10,517 bases of DNA from JBBSQE01 sp038258095 (GTDB taxonomy: Bacteria; Actinomycetota; Thermoleophilia; Solirubrobacterales; 70-9): contig JBBSQE010000108.1 of the NCBI GenBank assembly GCA_038258095.1, forward strand, positions 1 through 10,517, in the 5' to 3' direction. Position 1 is the stretch's first letter. The number at the start of each line of letters is the position of its first letter. The notes beneath the pieces are model-generated. The model did not search any database, was not told the origin of the DNA, and saw nothing but the letters and a program-made list of their open reading frames with translations. Both the position numbers and the translations under genes were made by a program. Of this stretch, positions 5,733-10,517 are shown piece by piece.

Positions 5733-7385
5733 GTGGGCTCGAAGCGAAAGCCCCCGCCTGCGGGCAAGGGTGAGGGTGTGAAGACCAAGGGCCCGAAGAC
5801 CAAGGCTCCCGCGAAGCCGCAGGCCAGGAAGACTGGGACGGCCAAGAAACCCGGCAAACCCGGAAAGGCCGGAGCCCGAAAGCCCTCCCGCGCGCTACTC
5901 ATTGCGCTCGGGGCGGGCGCGCTGATCGTCATCGCGGCGGCTGTGGTTCTCATCAGCTCCGGTGGGTCCGGTGGGTCAAACGGTGTCTCCCCTCTCGTGA
6001 GCGGCAGCAAGCCGGTCTTCTTCGAGCCCGGCCCGGAGGAACTGGTCGGCAAGGCGCGCGACGACACCCTCGACGAGATCGTCGGCATGGGCATCGATCG
6101 TGTCCGGGTCGCGATCTTCTGGAATGACGTCGCGCCCCAGGAGCAACCGCAGGGATTCAAGCCATCGAACCCGCGCGACAGCGGCTACGACTTCTCGGAC
6201 TACGACAGCTTCATGCGCGCGGCGGCCGCCCACAACCTGAAGATCCTCGCGACCGTCAGTGGGCCCGGGCCGGCCTGGACCACCCTCAGCGGCAAGCCCG
6301 ACAGCGAGCCGGACCCGGAGCAGTTCGGCGAGTTCGTCAGCGCCGTCGCAAAGCGCTACGGAGGGACCTTCACGCCGAAGGGCGACAGCTCGCCCCTCCC
6401 CTCCCCATACCTCTGGTCGTTGTGGAACGAGCCGAACATCTCATCCTTCCTCAAGCCCCAGTTCAAGAACGGTAAGCCGTACTCACCCACGCTCTACCGG
6501 CATCTGTACCTCGCCGGACAGGAGGCCATCGAGGCAGAGGACCCCGGCGCGAAGATCCTCATCGGAGACACCGCGCCGACCGGCAGCACCGACTCCGTCG
6601 ACCCGGTCCCCTTCGCGCAGGGCGTTCTCTGCCAGACCGACGCAGCGCAGGACGACCCGTCCTGTGACTCAGGGGAGATCGACGCGGTCGGCTGGGCCAC
6701 GCACCCATATCAGGGCATCGGGCAGGCACCTTTCGATCCGCCCGTCAAGAAGTCATTCGTGACCCTCGCCGGGATCCAGTCGCTCGTCGACGTCCTGGAC
6801 AGGGCCTCCGACGAGGACACCCTGCCGAGCGATTTCCCGGTCTACATCGACGAGTACGGAATCCAGAGCTACCCCGACTTCACGGCCGGCGTTTCGTTCG
6901 AGGCCCAGGCCGAGTACATCTCGATCTCCGAGTATCTCGCCTACGCCTACCCGCGGGTCGTGAGCTTCGCCCAGTACCTGATGCGCGACGACCCCCCGGA
7001 CCACGTGCCCGGCGTGTCCTTCGGCGGCTTCGAATCCGGACTGCGGTTCTTCAATGGCATCCGCAAGCCCTCACTCGATGCCTTCCCGGTGCCGCTTGTG
7101 GTTCGCCGACAGGGCCCGAAGGTGGACATCTGGGGCCTCATCCGCCCCGCCGAGGGAGAGACCACGGCCGAGATCTGGGTCCAGGACGGGGGCGTGCAAA
7201 AGAAGCTCGAGTCCGTGGAGACGAACTCGACCGGAATTCTCCAGACCACCTCCGACTACCAGCAGGGCCGCCTCTGGCAGCTGCGCTGGACCGATCCCGG
7301 CGGCAAGACGGTCAAGGGGCCGTGGACCCGGTCGTTCAGCTTCCCGCTGCCGAAGGGCGCCGAGGAATCGGCCCTCGCCGGCTGA
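5733..7385 (+). CDS. Membrane-anchored clan GH-A glycoside hydrolase, paralogue of the preceding gene
   Basis: A 550-residue protein starting at GTG. Residues 4-53 are rich in Lys, Pro, Ala and Gly with 18 basic residues and one acidic. Residues about 54-76 form one hydrophobic helix with no clear cleavage site, so it is probably a signal anchor with the catalytic domain outside. The barrel carries WNEPN at 231-235 (acid/base Glu233) and DEYG at 373-376 (nucleophile Glu374). It shares with the upstream enzyme FLKPQ, KPYSPTLYRHLYLAGQ, the DSVDP loop, WATHPY, QYLMRDD and the C-terminal VDIWGLIRP segment. C300 and C311 match the upstream cysteine pair with equal spacing. The beta domain here lacks the basic patch. 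It follows the first hydrolase by 41 bases on the same strand and is probably co-transcribed. An alternative GTG at 5778 has AAGGG 7 bases upstream and would shorten the tail by 15 residues. The substrate is unknown. Confidence 0.88.
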   Translation: MGSKRKPPPAGKGEGVKTKGPKTKAPAKPQARKTGTAKKPGKPGKAGARKPSRALLIALGAGALIVIAAAVVLISSGGSGGSNGVSPLVSGSKPVFFEPGPEELVGKARDDTLDEIVGMGIDRVRVAIFWNDVAPQEQPQGFKPSNPRDSGYDFSDYDSFMRAAAAHNLKILATVSGPGPAWTTLSGKPDSEPDPEQFGEFVSAVAKRYGGTFTPKGDSSPLPSPYLWSLWNEPNISSFLKPQFKNGKPYSPTLYRHLYLAGQEAIEAEDPGAKILIGDTAPTGSTDSVDPVPFAQGVLCQTDAAQDDPSCDSGEIDAVGWATHPYQGIGQAPFDPPVKKSFVTLAGIQSLVDVLDRASDEDTLPSDFPVYIDEYGIQSYPDFTAGVSFEAQAEYISISEYLAYAYPRVVSFAQYLMRDDPPDHVPGVSFGGFESGLRFFNGIRKPSLDAFPVPLVVRRQGPKVDIWGLIRPAEGETTAEIWVQDGGVQKKLESVETNSTGILQTTSDYQQGRLWQLRWTDPGGKTVKGPWTRSFSFPLPKGAEESALAG

Positions 7386-7390
7386 CCGGT

Positions 7391-7424
7391 GTAACAATCA
7401 CCATGACTTCATGGCGAGGGTTAC
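7391..7424. repeat. 34-base interrupted dyad between convergent genes
   Basis: GTAAC (7391-7395) pairs with GTTAC (7420-7424), and CCATGA (7401-7406) pairs with TCATGG (7409-7414). Both pairs share one centre at 7407/7408 and are separated by 5 unpaired bases on each side. The element fills most of the gap between the hydrolase stop and the ispG stop. It is not GC-rich and has no T-run, so it does not look like a standard intrinsic terminator. A weak bidirectional terminator or a protein site is possible. Confidence 0.4.
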
Positions 7425-7455
7425 GTCGGTCGCCTGAATACCTTCGAGACGGGTT

Positions 7456-8757
7456 CTAGGCGCGGGTGAAGCGGCGGCTCGCCGTCGGCGAAGCCTCCTC
7501 GTCGAGCACGGGCTTCTTCGCCGCCGGAGGTGCAGTCGAGCCGACGATGGCTCCATCCCCTGCGGTCGGGTCCTCCTCCTGGGCCGCCGCCTTCTCCATG
7601 GCGGCGATCCGCTCCGGAGTCAGGTCGCCGGCGTTCTCCTCCTCGATCTTCGCGAGCCACACGGCGCCCTCCTTGGACGAGGACTCCTCGAATTCGGTCT
7701 TGCCGCGATCAAGAGAAGCGTCGATCTCCCTGAACAGCGTGTCGACGAGCTCTTCCTGGGGGACCTTGCGGAGCGGCTTGCCGTGGGCGAAGATCAGGCC
7801 CTCGTTGCGGGCGCCGGTGATGCCGAAGTCCGCGTGGGATGCCTCGCCGATTCCGTTGACGGCGCAGCCGAGGACGGCGACCTCGATCGGCTCCTCGTAG
7901 GACTCGAGCCGCTGCTCGATCTCGGCGACGACGGAGTCCATGTCGAACTGGAGGCGGCCGCAGGTCGGACACGCGATCAGGACGGGGCCACGCTCGCGGA
8001 GCTGCAGGGCTTTGAGAATCTCCCAGGCGACCTTGACCTCCTCCTCGGCATGGAAGGTCGAGAGGCTGATGCGGATCGTGTCCCCGACCCCGTCGGCGAG
8101 GAGCGTTCCCAGCCCGACGGCCGACTTCAGGGAGCCGGACCACTTGGTGCCCGCCTCGGTGATCCCGAGATGGATCGGGTACGGGATCCGGTCGGCCAGC
8201 AGCCGGTTGGCGGCGATCGTGTTCGGCACGTTGGTCGACTTGATCGACACCTTGAAGTTCTCGAAGTCGAGGCTTTCCATCATCTCGACGAACTCTCCGG
8301 CCGCAGTGACGAGGGCCTCGACGGGGCTCTCGCGCTCCAGCTCGTGCAGGTGCTTGGGGAGCGACCCCGAGTTGACCCCGATTCGCATCGGCACGTTCGC
8401 CTCGTTCGCCTTGACCGCGACCTCGGCGACCTTCTCACGCCCCCCGATGTTGCCGGGATTGAGGCGGATGCAGTGGGCGCCGGCATCGATCGCCTTCAGA
8501 GCGAGCGTGTGGTTGAAGTGGATGTCGGCGATGATCGGGATCGGCGACTCGGCCACGATGGTCCGCAGCGCCTCGACGTCCTTGTCGCGCGGAACCGCGA
8601 CGCGCACCAGGTCCGCTCCCGACTCAGCGACCTTCTCGATCTGATCCATGGTCGCCGTCAGGTTCGCGGTCTCGGTCTTGGTCATCGTTTGTACGACCAC
8701 CGGAGCGCCGCCGCCGATCGGGACGCCGCCGACGAATATCTGTCGCTTCGAAGCCAT
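7456..8757 (-). CDS. ispG: 4-hydroxy-3-methylbut-2-enyl diphosphate synthase (IspG/GcpE)
   Basis: A 433-residue cytoplasmic iron-sulfur enzyme of the MEP pathway. It converts methylerythritol cyclodiphosphate to HMBPP, the precursor of isopentenyl diphosphate. The N-terminal TIM barrel holds VVQTMTKT (21-28), IADIHFN (76-82), RLNPGNIG (98-105) and HLGITEAG (196-203). The C-terminal reductase-like domain has the [4Fe-4S] ligands C263 and C266 (CPTCGR), C298 (GCAVNGIGEA) and E305. The conserved part ends near residue 355. The remaining 75 or so residues are acidic and Ala-rich, which makes the protein longer than typical homologues of about 370-390 residues. The ATG at 8757 starts just before the conserved KRQIFVGGVPIGGG. 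There is no Shine-Dalgarno, but a TANNNT box lies 7 bases upstream, suggesting a leaderless mRNA. It is divergent from the small membrane protein gene and convergent with the hydrolases. Confidence 0.97.
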   Translation of the reverse strand: MASKRQIFVGGVPIGGGAPVVVQTMTKTETANLTATMDQIEKVAESGADLVRVAVPRDKDVEALRTIVAESPIPIIADIHFNHTLALKAIDAGAHCIRLNPGNIGGREKVAEVAVKANEANVPMRIGVNSGSLPKHLHELERESPVEALVTAAGEFVEMMESLDFENFKVSIKSTNVPNTIAANRLLADRIPYPIHLGITEAGTKWSGSLKSAVGLGTLLADGVGDTIRISLSTFHAEEEVKVAWEILKALQLRERGPVLIACPTCGRLQFDMDSVVAEIEQRLESYEEPIEVAVLGCAVNGIGEASHADFGITGARNEGLIFAHGKPLRKVPQEELVDTLFREIDASLDRGKTEFEESSSKEGAVWLAKIEEENAGDLTPERIAAMEKAAAQEEDPTAGDGAIVGSTAPPAAKKPVLDEEASPTASRRFTRA

Positions 8758-8764
8758 GCGACAG

Positions 8765-8770
8765 AGGTTA
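8765..8770 (-). promoter_or_regulatory. -10 box for leaderless ispG
   Basis: TAACCT on the minus strand fits TANNNT and ends exactly 7 bases before the ispG ATG, so transcription would begin at or next to the start codon. There is no Shine-Dalgarno in the 45-base gap, which fits leaderless translation, common in actinobacteria. No recognisable -35 box is present. Confidence 0.45.
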
Positions 8771-8789
8771 CCCGCCGGCCGGAGCCGGG

Positions 8790-8795
8790 TAGGGT
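8790..8795 (+). promoter_or_regulatory. -10 box or Shine-Dalgarno of the small membrane protein gene
   Basis: TAGGGT ends 7 bases before the ATG at 8803. It fits TANNNT, which would give a leaderless mRNA, while its AGGG could equally serve as a Shine-Dalgarno at about 8 bases. Only one of the two roles is likely. If AGGG is the ribosome site, the promoter must lie inside the ispG coding start. Confidence 0.35.
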
Positions 8796-8802
8796 CACCG
8801 GC

Positions 8803-9183
8803 ATGCCCAAGACACCCATCCGTCAGGCGGCGATCGCGGTCTCTCTTGCCCGGGCCGCCTTCGGCGTCGCCATGATCGTCGCCCCCGAACGCATCGCGGA
8901 GAGCTGGATCGGTGATGCCGGCCGATCCGTACGCGTCAGCGTCCTGACGCGGTCGCTCGGGGCGCGCGACATCGCCCTCGGCGGCGGTGCGGCCTTCGCT
9001 CTCCTGCGCGGCGAGGGCGATGCGGCTCGCCTCTGGCTCGCAACCCAGGCTTTCTCCGACATCGCGGACCTCGTCGGCACACTCGCCGTCCGCGATCGTC
9101 TGCCCGACAACGGCGTCAAGACCACAGCCACGCTTGCAGGCGGCTCGGCGGCTATCGCCGGCGCCGCCGCAGCGACGATCTGA
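8803..9183 (+). CDS. Small four-helix membrane protein of unknown function (DUF4267-like)
   Basis: A 126-residue hydrophobic protein. Predicted membrane segments are at about 9-27, 56-69, 77-97 and 107-126. Between the first two is RSLGARDIALGGG (50-62), a motif seen in small actinobacterial membrane proteins of the DUF4267 type; I assign this from memory of the pattern only. No catalytic residues stand out. The frame is open far upstream, antisense to ispG, but that part is the shadow of ispG. I chose the ATG at 8803 because AGGG lies 8 bases upstream and because it begins just outside ispG. The gene is divergent from ispG (45-base gap) and convergent with the next gene (6-base gap). It has no operon partner and its function is unknown. 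Confidence 0.75.
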   Translation: MPKTPIRQAAIAVSLARAAFGVAMIVAPERIAESWIGDAGRSVRVSVLTRSLGARDIALGGGAAFALLRGEGDAARLWLATQAFSDIADLVGTLAVRDRLPDNGVKTTATLAGGSAAIAGAAAATI

Positions 9184-9189
9184 GCGTCC

Positions 9190-10323
9190 TCAGAGTGCCG
9201 CGAGGTCCTCGCGGCCGGCCCAGGCCTCGAGGATCCAGCCCAGGTGGTCCGGGCGCCCGGTGCGGTTCACCTCGAGCGTCTTGCGCGCGTCCTTCAACTT
9301 CGGCGGCCGCATGTAGGAAACGGCGGTGCGCCCGTAGAGGTAGGCGCGGTCGAGGCGTTCGCGGCGCCGGATCGAGCGGTAGAGCATCCCCGTCTCGCCA
9401 TCGAGCATCTGCGCCTCCAGCTCGTTTCGCCCCCAGACCCAGTCGAGGCCGTAAACGGCGGCGGCGCGGTAGCGCTCGTCTCCGGTCGCCTCGCTCAGGC
9501 CGTGCATGGCCATCGGGGCCAGGGCGTCCTGGTTGACGGAGTAGAGCGGGTAGGACTCGACGATCGAGCCACGTTCTGCATCCAGGATCCAGGGCCAGCC
9601 CCCATCCGGCAGTTGTAGGGCGAGAAGGCGCTCTCCGGCCGCCTGAGCGGCTCTGCGGGCCTCGCCGTCGTCGCGGGACCGGGCCAGCTTTGCAAGCGCC
9701 TGGATGCCGAAGATCTGGGTTGCGAAGCTCGGGAACCTCCGACGCGGCCCGCGGGTGGTGTGGATGTACAGACCGCTTCCGGTCGCCCGCTCCAGCAACT
9801 GCTCGCGGGCCTCCGCGAGTATCCGCTCCCCCGCCCCATCCTGTCCCGTCGCCTCAGACTCGCTCAGGCCGATGATGATCCACGCCAGCTCGGGGCCGAC
9901 CAGGCCAGCAAGCGACATATGTCCGCCCAGGGAGCGCTCGAGCGCCGCGACGAGCTCGTCCTCGGCTCCTCGGTCGGTGCGCGACTCCGCCCAAAGCGCG
10001 AGGCCGAAATCGCCCGGCGTCAGCTCCTCGGCGCCGAGCTCCGAAAGGACCCGGGCGCGGAGGGCGCCGATGTGAAAAGGCTGCTCGAGCCCCTGGTCCT
10101 CCGCCCGGAGCAGCCCGATCATCGCCACCAGCGTGTGGCGGAGCGACCTACCCGTTGCTCGGCAGTGGTCGTCGGCGTCGACCTCGTGGCAGAAGGCCCC
10201 GTCGGCGAGCTGCATCGATGGAAGCTTCGCGAAAGCGAAGTCGCGCAGCTCGCGGACGCGCTCCACGTGGTCGGGCAGGGTCGAAGACCCCGGCACCCGC
10301 TGATTTTGCTCCGATCGGCTCAT
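9190..10323 (-). CDS. Uncharacterised protein, probable alpha/alpha-toroid (terpene-cyclase-like helical repeat)
   Basis: A 377-residue soluble protein that I cannot assign to a function. Two helix-turn repeats carry a DG turn: SMQLADGAFCHEVDADD (36-52) and LALQLPDGGWPW (234-245), followed by SYPLYSVNQDALAPMAM (257-273). The LQxPDGGW pattern is typical of (alpha/alpha)6 toroids such as squalene-cyclase-like or six-hairpin sugar enzymes. Other conserved-looking segments are RSLRHTLVAMIGLL (59-72), RFPSFATQIFGIQALAKLA (196-214) and LDWVWGRNE (293-301). There is no signal peptide or membrane helix. The ATG at 10323 has GAGGG 9 bases upstream. It lies 70 bases downstream of the acyl-CoA synthetase gene on the same strand, so co-transcription is possible. 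It could be a catalytic toroid or a non-enzymatic relative. Confidence 0.8.
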   Translation of the reverse strand: MSRSEQNQRVPGSSTLPDHVERVRELRDFAFAKLPSMQLADGAFCHEVDADDHCRATGRSLRHTLVAMIGLLRAEDQGLEQPFHIGALRARVLSELGAEELTPGDFGLALWAESRTDRGAEDELVAALERSLGGHMSLAGLVGPELAWIIIGLSESEATGQDGAGERILAEAREQLLERATGSGLYIHTTRGPRRRFPSFATQIFGIQALAKLARSRDDGEARRAAQAAGERLLALQLPDGGWPWILDAERGSIVESYPLYSVNQDALAPMAMHGLSEATGDERYRAAAVYGLDWVWGRNELEAQMLDGETGMLYRSIRRRERLDRAYLYGRTAVSYMRPPKLKDARKTLEVNRTGRPDHLGWILEAWAGREDLAAL

Positions 10324-10332
10324 CCGGTCACA

Positions 10333-10344
10333 CCCTCATTGAGG
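10333..10344 (-). promoter_or_regulatory. Ribosome binding site embedded in a small palindrome
   Basis: GAGGG on the minus strand (10333-10337) lies 9 bases before the ATG at 10323. It overlaps a perfect short palindrome, CCTCA-T-TGAGG on the plus strand (10334-10344), so the ribosome site could be partly paired. With a one-base loop the hairpin is strained. The symmetry may instead be an operator, or chance. Confidence 0.35.
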
Positions 10345-10393
10345 TGAGAGGGAGCCTAGATGGTCCTCCAGCCGCCAACCCGGACGCGCCGGG

Positions 10394-10517
10394 TCAAGCG
10401 CCGTAGAGCTCGGCGATCTCCGTCTCGTACTTGTCGGCGATCGGGCGGCGCTTCAGCTTCATCGTCGGGGTCAGCTCGTCGCCTCCGGGGGCCCACTCCT
10501 CGGGCAGGATCGTGAAC
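10394..10517 (-). CDS. Long-chain acyl-CoA synthetase (AMP-binding enzyme), C-terminal end only
   Basis: Only the last 40 residues lie in the window; the rest is beyond the right edge. They contain GDELTPTMKLKRRP followed by IADKYETEIAELYGA and a TGA stop. The TxTxKLKR segment near the C-terminus is characteristic of long-chain fatty acid-CoA ligases, where its lysine region contacts the adenylate and helps orient the C-terminal domain during the two-step reaction (acyl-AMP, then acyl-CoA). The enzyme would activate fatty acids for lipid synthesis or degradation. The short fragment prevents naming a substrate class. The gene lies upstream of the 377-residue unknown on the same strand. Confidence 0.85.
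   Translation of the reverse strand, partial: FTILPEEWAPGGDELTPTMKLKRRPIADKYETEIAELYGA

Noticed and set aside
7386..7455. Intrinsic terminator between ispG and the hydrolases
   Set aside because: The inverted repeat there is AT-containing, has an internal loop and no following T-run, so it is listed as a dyad only.
7783..8802. Long plus-strand open frame running into the small membrane protein gene
   Set aside because: The upstream part is exactly antisense to ispG and has a shadow-frame composition rich in Asp, Arg, Leu and Val. The supported start is the ATG at 8803.
10168..10179. DxDD-like motif (residues 49-52 of the 377-residue protein), as in class II terpene cyclases
   Set aside because: It lies very near the N-terminus, lacks the usual following Thr-Ala context, and the protein is much shorter than squalene-hopene cyclases. 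It is probably coincidental.

Overview
The window is GC-rich, densely coded bacterial DNA. Most genes lie on the minus strand with short gaps and start/stop overlaps. The gene content points to an actinobacterium: a GarA/OdhI-type FHA protein next to an FtsR/Rv1828-type MerR regulator, an RsiG-type anti-sigma factor, and TANNNT -10 boxes placed directly before start codons. The RsiG has one c-di-GMP motif instead of two, a form known from early-branching actinobacteria such as Rubrobacter. I therefore infer the Thermoleophilia/Rubrobacteria part of the phylum. No rRNA marker is present to confirm this.

Layout, left to right. (1) Positions 1-1606, minus strand: a regulatory operon read from a near-consensus promoter at 1579-1606, in the order rsiG-like anti-sigma factor, zinc-ribbon/FHA protein (GarA-like), MerR regulator (FtsR-like, cut by the left edge). 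(2) 1615-4016, minus strand: proS (prolyl-tRNA synthetase with editing domain), whose stop overlaps the start of a CDP-alcohol phosphatidyltransferase gene (pgsA-like). (3) 4141-7385, plus strand: two tandem paralogous clan GH-A glycoside hydrolases. The first looks secreted; the second is membrane-anchored behind a lysine-rich tail. (4) 7456-8757, minus strand: ispG of the MEP isoprenoid pathway, with an unusual C-terminal tail. (5) 8803-9183, plus strand: a small membrane protein divergent from ispG. (6) 9190-10323, minus strand: an unrecognised, probably helical-toroid protein. (7) 10394-10517, minus strand: the C-terminal end of a long-chain acyl-CoA synthetase.

The most interesting part is the left operon. 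It puts a predicted c-di-GMP-dependent anti-sigma factor, a Ser/Thr-kinase-type FHA metabolic switch and a cell-division-type MerR regulator on one transcript, which would link second-messenger, phosphorylation and division signals. The tandem hydrolases sit on the opposite strand between ispG and proS, two housekeeping genes that are often close together in actinobacteria. The longest stretch without a gene is 4017-4140 (124 bases). No RNA genes, CRISPR arrays, insertion sequences or convincing intrinsic terminators were seen.
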